NCBI GenBank assembly: GCA_002713555.1
Contig: PATG01000004.1
Span: forward strand, 1-7,848
DNA length: 7,848 nucleotides
Direction of reading: 5' to 3'
Source: Planctomycetaceae bacterium
GTDB taxonomy: Bacteria > Planctomycetota > Planctomycetia > Pirellulales > Lacipirellulaceae
The translations under genes were made by a program, and so were the position numbers. Positions 1-7,354 of this stretch are shown here, one piece after another (the stretch's first letter is position 1; each line of letters starts with the position of its first letter). Below the pieces are notes generated by a model. The model did not search any database. It had not been told where the DNA came from and saw only the letters and a list, made by a program, of their open reading frames with translations.

Positions 1-3000
1 CGAAGGTTAGTACCATCAAATCGAGTTGATTATACAGGCTGCCGAGTGGTCCAAAGTGTCCAACAAGATAGATCAACGCCAGTGACCCCATGGTCACAAA
101 GAATGGCATTTCGATGCCATTGATATCAGGTAATCTGAGATTGTGTACCTTTGCGCGTTGGCGTGAAACCCAAGTTAGAGTCAACGCAAATAGGCTGACC
201 ATCAGCATTAATCCAGGGTTGGTATCACTCTGCATCCAAGCTACAAAACAAGCTGCGAAGGTAGTCACGGCAATGAATGAAAGAACAATCACTGGCCGAT
301 GATGAATATCTCCAATGAGTAAATCCAACTCTTCGGAATTGTACTGAGCGCCCGACTTTCTTCGACGCTTTCGTTGCTTTTCTATGAGAGTATAGAGTTC
401 AGCATCGGCCATTTTCATACCACCACGTGAGATGGCTTGTGACATGGATTTCGCAAGATTTCCGGTCGTATCTCCCGTGGCTGTTCTGGCCAAGTCTTCG
501 TCCGCAAAGTGGTAAACGTTCCCTCCCTGTTGAACCTCAAGGGCTACAGGAGTTGGCTCGGTGGTGACGGTCATCGCAGATGAGGTCGTGGAGTCTGATG
601 GTTCAGAAAGTAGCTTGGGGGAGGAAGAGAAATTTCCCTTTTCCAATGCATCAGCGAGAGCAAATCTATGATTGAGTTCGGCCAATCTTGCATCGCGCTT
701 ACCAACCTGTTTCAACTCCATTCGAAGTTCACCAGTCGCGGCTAGATAGATGGCAGATGCCACGAACATGAGGATGGCGACCAATAATTCTACAACGTGC
801 ATTTCTTCACCAGATACTGCCCAAATTTGGGTGGCGAGTAAACAAACCACTGCCACGGCTGGGGGCAACAGCTTCTCCAAGTCCCTCGCACGCGGGAGGT
901 AAATCGACAAAAGGCCGGCGCTTGATAACAGAACTACGATTCCGGTCTGCATCCTGTCGATTGGGGCTTGTTCAAGTAACAGTTGATGGTTTGCTCGATC
1001 CAGTTCAAAGAGGATGATTTGTAGAGTGAGTAAACCCATCGCTAAAGTCATCAGTTGAGAGTTTGGGCCCTTTTCATCCCGTGAAAGTAGAACTGCAATG
1101 GATGCGCTGCTTAAGATTAGAATCCAGAATGCATCGGCGCCCACTTTCCATTGAAACACAGCGAGGGTGATGGCCAAACTAATGAGAATAAATCGTGGGT
1201 TACCTTGGTGCCTTCCTTGCACTTCAGCAATGATATGAACTGCCGCGAGCGAGGCAATTCCCAGAATGATGAACCAGCCAATTTCGTCCCGTGCATCAAC
1301 GAACATCAACCACACGGCCAAGCCCGAAATGAGGCCCAAATTCCACAACCGCATCATGCCTGAATCCCGAAGTCTCGAACTCAGTTCTGTGGCACCGAGT
1401 AGTTTGCCTGCAAGGTTTACTCCAGTGTCGCCCAACCTGAGGTTGATTGGATACTGAATCCATGCTGCAATTGTAAGATAGATTGCAATGTAGAGTGGGT
1501 CAAGAACAATCAAAACATCCCAAGTATCGATGTTGGGGCGAGCAGCGGAAAACGTTTCAATTGATGATGACCAGAGTGTGTGAGCAAACATCCAGATCCA
1601 TGGCGCCAAGACTGTCGCTCCAGCGATACTGGGTGAACTTCGTTTCAGCGCTAATGCACCCGTAGCGATGTGAACAATTGCGAGCGCCATCAGTAGTATG
1701 AGTCCCTCATCACCATCATCAGTCACAGACTCTGCAGGAATCAAAATTGTGAGCAACAAAATCAGGACTAAGCTACCCAGCCACAAGACACGGTCTGTGA
1801 CATTGGTTTGATGTCGAATCAGAATTGTAAAAGTCAATATCGAGGCCAAAACCGCAAAGGTTTCGTAGCCAGAAATAAATGAAAGTGAGAGGATTTGGGT
1901 CTCCATAATGATTAGAATAATCAGAAGAAGTGGTAAAGAGGAGATTAATGGGGCCATTACTTTCTTCGGTTCCACACCTCGAACAATCAGATATGAACCG
2001 CCATATACGGACAACAATGAGGTCAAGACTGCTAGTGCATATCCGGTTTCATCACGGCCACTCGCAAGAAGTAGGAAGGCACCAATCATTCCCAATCCAA
2101 CGGATACGCCCCACAGACCAGGGGTCCCCAAACCGGTGACTGCGATTCCTTTGCTGAACCAGTTTTCTTTTCTCGAGAAGCGGGCTGCCATCGATCCGTT
2201 GATGCAAGTCACAGCTAAAGCAAGAAGGAACAAAGGCATTGGATCTACAAGTGGAAGAATCTCAAGAGCCCCAATTTTGAGCGGCTTGGAAAGAATTGCG
2301 TGTAACCCAATCCAAAGGTGACTGGCAGCAATTCCTAACGATGCCAAATTTCCACTTTGTCTGTGGTATGCTAAACCATGAAGGAGGATTGTGGCCAGTA
2401 AAATCATCACAACGATACCCATCTCTCCACCAACGGAGCCTGCGGCTGATGCCAGTGCCAAAGAGACCAATGTGGCTTGAGCCATGATAGCGTCGTGCTT
2501 GTGTCGATAGCCCACCAGGATATTGAAACCAATCAAGGCAACTAGAGCAATGCCTAGTTGGGATGTGCCAATCCATCCCCAATGGTGTGCATCCAAGGCT
2601 AGACCATAGAGTAATTTCATGGAAATGATGATCCAAGTTACACCGAGAATATGCATTCCTTTGTCAGGAATCCAGCGCTCTCCTAGTGCAAAGCCCATGA
2701 CCGCTAAAGAAAGCAAACCTACGGTTGCAAGATATGGTTGTAATGCTGTTGCAACAACCCACCCAATCAAGCTGTAAACGAAGATCATGGCGACCATCAA
2801 AGCCCAATGAAGACGACGTTCACCTTGCACGGCGGCTTCGGTAACTGTGTCCAACTCCGGAGTTTCATAGACGGTCCCGTCGGCCAACACATCTCCAGGT
2901 TTGGGACCTGAATCACGCTCAAATGGATCAAAGATTTCACCGATGGCAGCATCCTCATCTTCATTCTGATTCTGCACTTGATGTTCAATGCCCGCGGTAG

Positions 3001-3166
3001 CATCCGTTGGAGAGCCCCCAGGTAGGGCAGGACGTTTCGCTTCGGCGAGAACATCGGGAGAGAGGAAAGCATCGAGATCGATACCCCCGCCCAATTGGAA
3101 CGAGCGAGAATCGATCACCCTGTCCTTGGCGGAGGGTTTCTCGGCTCCTTCTTCGTCCTCCGCCAT
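1..3166 (-). CDS. Very large polytopic membrane protein, unknown family (partial, C-terminus beyond left edge)
   Basis: Reading the minus strand from the ATG at 3166 gives at least 1055 codons without a stop, and the frame leaves the window at base 1. The protein begins MAEDEEGAEKPSAKDR and has an acidic, soluble N-terminal region up to about residue 115. About 24 hydrophobic segments follow between residues 121 and 812 (for example near 121-142, 172-191, 404-424, 459-478, 556-575 and 790-812). A hydrophilic segment spans about 813-955 and contains a basic patch KRKRRRK near 930. Further hydrophobic segments occur near 958-977, 986-1002 and 1021-1038. There is no N-terminal signal peptide, so the N-terminus is probably cytoplasmic. 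ATG 3166 is the only in-frame ATG before the upstream stop at 3263-3265, and it has a TATA-like box at the right distance. I see no catalytic motif and do not recognise the family. Membrane location is well supported; function is unknown. It is transcribed divergently from pckA. Confidence 0.88.
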   Translation of the reverse strand, partial: MAEDEEGAEKPSAKDRVIDSRSFQLGGGIDLDAFLSPDVLAEAKRPALPGGSPTDATAGIEHQVQNQNEDEDAAIGEIFDPFERDSGPKPGDVLADGTVYETPELDTVTEAAVQGERRLHWALMVAMIFVYSLIGWVVATALQPYLATVGLLSLAVMGFALGERWIPDKGMHILGVTWIIISMKLLYGLALDAHHWGWIGTSQLGIALVALIGFNILVGYRHKHDAIMAQATLVSLALASAAGSVGGEMGIVVMILLATILLHGLAYHRQSGNLASLGIAASHLWIGLHAILSKPLKIGALEILPLVDPMPLFLLALAVTCINGSMAARFSRKENWFSKGIAVTGLGTPGLWGVSVGLGMIGAFLLLASGRDETGYALAVLTSLLSVYGGSYLIVRGVEPKKVMAPLISSLPLLLIILIIMETQILSLSFISGYETFAVLASILTFTILIRHQTNVTDRVLWLGSLVLILLLTILIPAESVTDDGDEGLILLMALAIVHIATGALALKRSSPSIAGATVLAPWIWMFAHTLWSSSIETFSAARPNIDTWDVLIVLDPLYIAIYLTIAAWIQYPINLRLGDTGVNLAGKLLGATELSSRLRDSGMMRLWNLGLISGLAVWLMFVDARDEIGWFIILGIASLAAVHIIAEVQGRHQGNPRFILISLAITLAVFQWKVGADAFWILILSSASIAVLLSRDEKGPNSQLMTLAMGLLTLQIILFELDRANHQLLLEQAPIDRMQTGIVVLLSSAGLLSIYLPRARDLEKLLPPAVAVVCLLATQIWAVSGEEMHVVELLVAILMFVASAIYLAATGELRMELKQVGKRDARLAELNHRFALADALEKGNFSSSPKLLSEPSDSTTSSAMTVTTEPTPVALEVQQGGNVYHFADEDLARTATGDTTGNLAKSMSQAISRGGMKMADAELYTLIEKQRKRRRKSGAQYNSEELDLLIGDIHHRPVIVLSFIAVTTFAACFVAWMQSDTNPGLMLMVSLFALTLTWVSRQRAKVHNLRLPDINGIEMPFFVTMGSLALIYLVGHFGPLGSLYNQLDLMVLTF

Positions 3167-3189
3167 GCATCCATGCAGACGGTGCGTCG

Positions 3190-3195
3190 CATAAG
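3190..3195 (-). promoter_or_regulatory. Putative archaeal TATA box for the large membrane protein gene
   Basis: On the minus strand this reads CTTATG. Its centre lies about 26-27 nt upstream of the ATG at 3166. That spacing would place the transcription start at or next to the start codon, giving a leaderless mRNA. No Shine-Dalgarno sequence precedes the ATG, which fits. The hexamer is a weak TATA match, so the call leans on position and on similar elements before the other genes in this window. Confidence 0.4.
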
Positions 3196-3223
3196 ACTCG
3201 CCCCCATTTGGGTTGTCCGGATG

Positions 3224-3240
3224 AGGGTCTGTAAGACCCT
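3224..3240. repeat. Perfect 7-bp inverted repeat in the divergent promoter region (possible operator)
   Basis: AGGGTCT and AGACCCT are exact reverse complements separated by GTA. The palindrome lies about 40 bp from the putative TATA box of the minus-strand membrane protein gene and about 50 bp from that of pckA, in a 142-bp region where no gene ends. A terminator is therefore not expected here, and a binding site for a dimeric regulator acting on one or both promoters is the simplest reading. It could also form a short hairpin if transcribed. The symmetry is directly visible; the regulatory role is inferred. Confidence 0.5.
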
Positions 3241-3280
3241 TTAACGTGGTCAAACGACAGGTTCAACCTTCCGAAATGCA

Positions 3281-3288
3281 CTATAATG
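3281..3288 (+). promoter_or_regulatory. Putative TATA box of pckA
   Basis: CTATAATG is the most AT-rich stretch immediately upstream of pckA. Its centre is about 25 nt before the ATG at 3309, the expected place for an archaeal TATA box driving a leaderless transcript. The preceding GAAATGCA could serve as a TFB-recognition element. The same bases include TATAAT, a perfect bacterial -10 hexamer, but no convincing -35 element lies 16-18 nt upstream. Its position favours the ATG at 3309 over the GTG at 3246 or the ATG at 3276. Confidence 0.55.
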
Positions 3289-3308
3289 GCCAGTGGGGCG
3301 CACGCGGT

Positions 3309-4934
3309 ATGGCCCTACCGGTCGTCGGTTGTGCTGACCGGCGTGGAAACCATGATCTCCACCATCATGGTTTGAATCCAGCGGGTACTGTTCATTGGAA
3401 TCTTGAATGGCAGGCATTGTACGATGCGGCGATTCGTAGAGGCGAAGGAGAACTCACCGCTCATGGCGTATTGATGGCTGAAACCGGGGATCGGACCGGC
3501 CGTTCACCAAATGACAAATTTGTCGTCAAGGATGATGAAAACGGCACTCTCACGCGAGATATTTGGTGGGGGGATGTCAACGTCCCAACAACCCCGGAAA
3601 TCTATCAAAAGTTGAGTGCGAAAGTGCGCGATTATTTGTCTTCTAAAGATGAGTTGCACGTTCAGGATTTGTACTGTGGCGCTGACCTTACGGAGAGATT
3701 GCCGATTCGCATCGTCACAGAGAATGCTTGGCATGCTGCATTTGCTCGTAATATGTTTGTTCGCCCTAATGTCTCTGAGATTGAATCGCATGTGCCCGAT
3801 TTTACAATTTTGCACGCCCCCCATTTCCATGCAAATCCGGAGACTGATGGGACAAACTCTCATGTGTTTGTGATTATCTCGTTTGAAGAAAAAACTGTCA
3901 TTATTGGAGGTACAGAATATGCAGGTGAAATCAAGAAATCGATATTCTCAATCATGAACCATCTCTTGCCCTCCCGTGGTCACTTGCCTATGCATTGCTC
4001 ATCCAACACAACAGGCGAAAATACGGCTGTATTTTTCGGATTATCTGGTACTGGAAAGACCACACTGTCGGCGGACCCCAATAGAGCGCTGGTTGGGGAT
4101 GACGAACATGGTTGGTCTGCCAAAGGTGTGTTCAACTTTGAAGGTGGTTGCTATGCCAAACTCATCGACTTGTCCGAAGAAGACGAGCCGGCAATTTTTG
4201 CGACGACAAGGATGCCAGGATCTATTTTAGAGAATATTATTGTCGATGATGATGGAATTCCTGATTTCACGGATGATTCACTCACCGCGAATACTCGTGG
4301 TTCTTATCCGATTGAATTCATTGAAAACCGAACACCTGATTCGATGGCTGGACACCCGCAGAATGTTGTGTTTTTGACCTGTGATGCGTTTGGTGTTCTT
4401 CCACCGATTAGCCGACTGAATCCTGCTCAAGCGGCGTATCATTTCATCTCCGGATATACTGCCAAGGTCGCTGGAACCGAGGTCGGAGTGAAAGAACCCC
4501 AAGCGACTTTCTCTGCTTGCTTTGGGGCTCCTTTCATGCCCCGTCATCCAAGCGTATATGCTGATCTTTTGGCTGAAAAAATGTCACAGCATGGTGCCAA
4601 GTGCTGGTTATTGAATACTGGATGGGTAAGTGGAGGTTACGGCAAGAGCAAGCGTATTCGTATCAAGTGGACTCGAGCATTGCTGAATGCAGCCCTCGAT
4701 GGTAGTCTAAATGATGTTGAGTTTGTGATTGATCCTAGATTTGGATTTGAAGTGCCGCAAAGTTGTGAAGGAGTGCCTGAAGAAATGCTCAACCCCAGAA
4801 ATACTTGGGGCGATGGTACTGAATACGATGCGGCTGCAAATCGTTTAGCCGTAATGTTTGGGGAAAACTTCACTCAATTTGAAGATGGGACCAGTGCCGA
4901 AGTTCTCGAAGCCGCGCCAAAGCCGCTTCGTTGA
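3309..4934 (+). CDS. pckA: Phosphoenolpyruvate carboxykinase (ATP-dependent)
   Basis: This enzyme converts oxaloacetate and ATP to phosphoenolpyruvate, CO2 and ADP in the cytoplasm, the entry step of gluconeogenesis from C4 acids. From ATG 3309 it is 541 residues, close to the 540 of E. coli PckA, and conserved sites fall in nearly the same register. They are TGRSPNDKF with Arg65 (oxaloacetate site), GEIKK at 206-210 (metal and substrate lysines), MHCSSN with His229 (Mn ligand), the P-loop GLSGTGKT at 244-251, GDDEHGW with Asp264-Asp265 (kinase-2), NTRGSYP with Arg330, and a nucleotide-binding stretch KRIRIKWTR near 448-456. All catalytic residues appear intact. Longer starts exist at GTG 3246 and ATG 3276, but they add residues the family lacks and place the TATA-like box inside the gene. 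It is divergent from the membrane protein gene, and the acetyltransferase gene starts 48 nt downstream. Confidence 0.97.
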   Translation: MALPVVGCADRRGNHDLHHHGLNPAGTVHWNLEWQALYDAAIRRGEGELTAHGVLMAETGDRTGRSPNDKFVVKDDENGTLTRDIWWGDVNVPTTPEIYQKLSAKVRDYLSSKDELHVQDLYCGADLTERLPIRIVTENAWHAAFARNMFVRPNVSEIESHVPDFTILHAPHFHANPETDGTNSHVFVIISFEEKTVIIGGTEYAGEIKKSIFSIMNHLLPSRGHLPMHCSSNTTGENTAVFFGLSGTGKTTLSADPNRALVGDDEHGWSAKGVFNFEGGCYAKLIDLSEEDEPAIFATTRMPGSILENIIVDDDGIPDFTDDSLTANTRGSYPIEFIENRTPDSMAGHPQNVVFLTCDAFGVLPPISRLNPAQAAYHFISGYTAKVAGTEVGVKEPQATFSACFGAPFMPRHPSVYADLLAEKMSQHGAKCWLLNTGWVSGGYGKSKRIRIKWTRALLNAALDGSLNDVEFVIDPRFGFEVPQSCEGVPEEMLNPRNTWGDGTEYDAAANRLAVMFGENFTQFEDGTSAEVLEAAPKPLR

Positions 4935-4953
4935 AACAATTGAGTTAGAAACA

Positions 4954-4959
4954 CTTAGG
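4954..4959 (+). promoter_or_regulatory. Possible TATA-like element before the acetyltransferase gene
   Basis: CTTAGG is centred about 26-27 nt upstream of the ATG at 4983, within the 48-nt gap after pckA. It resembles the CTTATG and CTTAAG elements at the same distance before two other genes here. If real, it would give the acetyltransferase-mutase pair its own leaderless promoter rather than depending only on readthrough from pckA. The match is short and could be chance. Confidence 0.3.
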
Positions 4960-4982
4960 CGTCGGCCTTGTTGGGTCATCTG

Positions 4983-5660
4983 ATGGATGTAACCGCGGCT
5001 GCGCTCTTCCCTTCCCTTGCGATGTCTGGGGGATCAGTCACAGGACTGCGAATGCCCGAGGATGAACCGGTTTGGAATTTACTCGACAAATCCAATCCCT
5101 ACGGTATGGCAAATCAACTCGAATTTCTGTTGCAGGGGTTGGGTTCTAATTACAGAAACTTACATCCCTCAATCACGATTGATGAGACAAAAGGACCTGT
5201 GCATATTGTCGATGGGACACGTATTGAGCCCAGCGTTCACATTGAAGGGCCGTCCTACATTGCAGGGGAAGTTCGACATGGTGCCTATGTTCGGAGCCAT
5301 TCGTGGATTTGTAGAGATGCTGTAGTCGGTCATGCAACTGAAATCAAGCATAGCTTGTTGCTACCCGGGGCCAAAGCGCCTCACTTCAATTATGTTGGAG
5401 ACTCTATCTTAGGCACAGGGGTCAATTTGGGTGCGGGTTGCAAACTCTCTAACCTGCGTAATGATGGAAGAAATATTCGGATTCACAATCTATCGATGGA
5501 TACAGGTTTGCGGAAATTTGGTGCTATCTTGGGGGAGGGTGTGCAAATAGGGTGCAATGCGGTTTGCAATCCCGGTACTGTGCTTGGACTGAATTGTAAC
5601 GTATGGCCTAACGTCACGGTCAGCGGGGCACACGGAGACGAAAGCACACTACGGGAGTGA
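4983..5660 (+). CDS. Stand-alone left-handed beta-helix acetyltransferase, archaeal GlmU C-terminal type
   Basis: The likely reaction is transfer of acetyl from acetyl-CoA to glucosamine-1-phosphate (or galactosamine-1-phosphate), giving GlcNAc-1-phosphate for UDP-GlcNAc. The 225-residue protein has hexapeptide-like repeats from about residue 70 to 215, typical of a trimeric left-handed beta-helix. The signature KAPHFNYVGDSILG (about 131-144) aligns with the GlmU segment carrying the catalytic histidine (His363 in E. coli; here His134). NLRNDG near 157-162 and TGLRKFGAILGEG near 174-186 match the archaeal bifunctional GlmU family. The N-terminal nucleotidyltransferase domain is absent. The stretch PVWNLLDKSN near 29-38 resembles the linker that follows that domain in bifunctional enzymes. 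I chose ATG 4983 over an in-frame TTG at 4968, which adds only five residues. The mutase gene follows after 4 nt, supporting a shared pathway. The sugar-phosphate substrate is inferred and other hexosamine phosphates are possible. Confidence 0.85.
   Translation: MDVTAAALFPSLAMSGGSVTGLRMPEDEPVWNLLDKSNPYGMANQLEFLLQGLGSNYRNLHPSITIDETKGPVHIVDGTRIEPSVHIEGPSYIAGEVRHGAYVRSHSWICRDAVVGHATEIKHSLLLPGAKAPHFNYVGDSILGTGVNLGAGCKLSNLRNDGRNIRIHNLSMDTGLRKFGAILGEGVQIGCNAVCNPGTVLGLNCNVWPNVTVSGAHGDESTLRE
5654..5660 (+). promoter_or_regulatory. Shine-Dalgarno sequence of the mutase gene, overlapping the upstream stop codon
   Basis: GGAGTGA differs from the archaeal consensus GGAGGTGA by one missing base. It ends 4 nt before the ATG at 5665, and its last three bases are the TGA stop of the acetyltransferase gene. 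This suggests translational coupling within one mRNA. It also supports the 5665 start, since no TATA-like element lies at the leaderless distance here, unlike before the other genes. Confidence 0.65.
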
Positions 5661-5664
5661 CTCC

Positions 5665-7329
5665 ATGACTAGACCAAGATTACACGGAACAGATGGTATT
5701 CGTGGGAAGGTCGCCCCATTTTCGGGCGATGATGAAGATGCACTCCTGGCATTGATTGAACAGCGCATTTTGAGCAATCGGGCGATGCGGATTATTGGAG
5801 AAGCAACCGGATTATACCTGATTCGAAAAATCGGTGAGTTGCCCCTGGTGCTAATCGGATGGGATCGACGAGACGGGAATGCCGAATTGGTTGAGGCGCT
5901 TCAATCTGGGTTGGGAGCAGCAGGCTGCAGAACCATACAAATCGGTGAGGTCCCGACTCCAGGAATCCACCATGCTGTTCTGGCCTGTGCTGCAGATGCA
6001 GGAATGATGGTGACTGCAAGTCACAATCCTGCAACCGATTCAGGAGTCAAATTATTCGATGCTGAAGGGTACAAGTCCATGCCTAAAGATGAGAATGAAA
6101 TTTCTCAACTAGCATGGGAATTGGCCGACGGGACGCTCGCAGCACCTCAGGAAGAGGGGGCAATTCTTGACGGAATTGATGGATTAAGTCTATACAAATC
6201 TGCGATTCAATCCCGCATTGTAGAATTTGAGTCATTATTCGCAATTGAATTTGATGGCATTGATTGGGCAGGAACGATTGCGTCTCCTGGTCTTTTACTA
6301 GATTGTTCAGGAGGTGCTGGTGTCACGTGGTTGGCAGACCATCTGACCGAGAATGGATTGGACTCAATTGAAGTCAGTAGTCGCCTAGACCCCATCAACA
6401 AAGATTGTGGAGCAGGGGATTTTTCGCCGACACAAGAATGGAAAGTAAGCGATTTGCAAATGGAACCTCCTTCACATCGATTGCTATGGTGTATCTCTCA
6501 GAGATTAGAACAGAACGAGGGTGTCATACCTTGGATTCCTGGTGAAATTATTGGCGCTGCTTTGGATGGAGATGGGGACAGGTGTTTGCTCATCGAGGGG
6601 ACTTCAGATGGTCTGAAAGTGATTGATGGTGATCGCATGTGCGATGACATCATTCGAGCATCTCTGGTGAATAAATTTGAACAATGGAAGATGGCTTCAA
6701 GCATTGAAAGCGACCTCGGATTGACGGCAGATTTGAACCGAATGGGAAATCATCATTCGATGACAACGGCCGTGGGTGATCGATGGTTATCGGCGGCCCT
6801 ATGGCCGAGTCTAGAACTAAGACTGATCGAATCAAAGCGGATGCCTCGGCTCATCGGAACCGAAGATTCCGGTCATCTCGTCATGCCAACTCAGATTCCA
6901 CATCAAGAAGATAGGTGGGGGATGGTAGGAGATGGAACTGCAACTCTCATTGCTTCATTGATGGCCAGGTACATCATCCATCACTCTGATGCTGCTAGAG
7001 GATTCGCTGGTGGTTGGAAGAAACGAGTCTCAATCAAACCCAGTATTCGTGAACGGTGGGATGGGCAAAATGAATTGGCCGATATGGTCCAAGAAATCAC
7101 TGAATCATGGTGTGGATGCGCATTGGAAAGGGTTGCTGTAAGGGGCGAGCCCGCTTTGCTCCTATTGTCAGGAAAATTGAATCAGTTACCAATTTCAATT
7201 GCAATTCGAAATTCTGGTACAGAAGCAAAAACGGCGGTATCAATCCGATTTGCAGAAGGTGTCAATGCAGATGGGGACGCATTAATGGAGCGCCTGATTG
7301 AAAATTTGTCTGAACATCTTATGCCTTAA
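5665..7329 (+). CDS. glmM: Phosphoglucosamine mutase / phosphohexomutase (GlmM type), enlarged
   Basis: This alpha-D-phosphohexomutase probably interconverts glucosamine-6-phosphate and glucosamine-1-phosphate in the cytoplasm, supplying the substrate for the acetyltransferase encoded just upstream. The four family motifs are present in order. They are LHGTDGIRG at 6-14, the phosphoserine loop TASHNP at 117-122 (Ser119), the Mg-binding DGDGDR at 301-306, the sugar-recognition loop GTEDSGH at 398-404, and the phosphate-binding loop RNSGTEAK at 515-522. At 554 residues it is about 100 longer than the usual ~445. The extra length appears spread out: about 17 residues before the serine loop, some 40 before the metal loop, and the rest towards the C-terminus. 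The sugar loop reads GTE where GGE is common. The neighbouring GlmU-like gene favours glucosamine phosphate, but phosphomannomutase or phosphoglucomutase activity cannot be excluded from sequence. It starts 4 nt after the upstream stop. Confidence 0.9.
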   Translation: MTRPRLHGTDGIRGKVAPFSGDDEDALLALIEQRILSNRAMRIIGEATGLYLIRKIGELPLVLIGWDRRDGNAELVEALQSGLGAAGCRTIQIGEVPTPGIHHAVLACAADAGMMVTASHNPATDSGVKLFDAEGYKSMPKDENEISQLAWELADGTLAAPQEEGAILDGIDGLSLYKSAIQSRIVEFESLFAIEFDGIDWAGTIASPGLLLDCSGGAGVTWLADHLTENGLDSIEVSSRLDPINKDCGAGDFSPTQEWKVSDLQMEPPSHRLLWCISQRLEQNEGVIPWIPGEIIGAALDGDGDRCLLIEGTSDGLKVIDGDRMCDDIIRASLVNKFEQWKMASSIESDLGLTADLNRMGNHHSMTTAVGDRWLSAALWPSLELRLIESKRMPRLIGTEDSGHLVMPTQIPHQEDRWGMVGDGTATLIASLMARYIIHHSDAARGFAGGWKKRVSIKPSIRERWDGQNELADMVQEITESWCGCALERVAVRGEPALLLLSGKLNQLPISIAIRNSGTEAKTAVSIRFAEGVNADGDALMERLIENLSEHLMP

Positions 7330-7330
7330 G
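7325..7330 (+). promoter_or_regulatory. Possible TATA-like element before the zinc-ribbon gene
   Basis: CTTAAG is centred about 27-28 nt upstream of the ATG at 7355 and overlaps the TAA stop of the mutase gene. No Shine-Dalgarno sequence is visible before this ATG, so a leaderless transcript from this element is plausible. It is a short match, and cotranscription from upstream is equally possible. Confidence 0.3.
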
Positions 7331-7354
7331 GATCAAAAAAGAGAAATCGCTAAG

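Noticed and set aside
1908..2321. A 137-codon plus-strand open frame opposite the large membrane protein gene
   Set aside because: It lies wholly antisense to the uninterrupted hydrophobic frame, shows no recognisable domain, and has the mixed composition expected of a shadow frame.
3166..3177. Small inverted repeat TGCAT-CC-ATGCA at the start of the membrane protein gene
   Set aside because: Five-base arms made of a near-repetitive CATGCAT motif are likely chance; nothing else supports a function.
2985..3281. A 98-codon minus-strand frame spanning the divergent promoter region
   Set aside because: It is out of frame with the large membrane protein, rich in Arg/Ser/Gly without motifs, and overlaps both the promoter region and the real start.
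3282..3287. TATAAT as a bacterial -10 promoter element
   Set aside because: There is no convincing -35 element at 16-18 nt, and the distance to the ATG fits an archaeal TATA box. A bacterial host is not fully excluded.
3246..3308. Upstream GTG (3246) and ATG (3276) starts for pckA
   Set aside because: Starting at 3309 puts conserved residues in almost the same register as E. coli PckA and leaves the TATA-like box upstream of the gene.
3504..3863. A 119-codon minus-strand open frame inside pckA
   Set aside because: pckA carries all family motifs here, and the antisense frame has no domain or start signal.
7298..7354. TTG-initiated N-terminal extension of the zinc-ribbon protein
   Set aside because: It would overlap the mutase gene in another frame, begins with a rare start, and adds no recognisable sequence; the ATG at 7355 is better placed.
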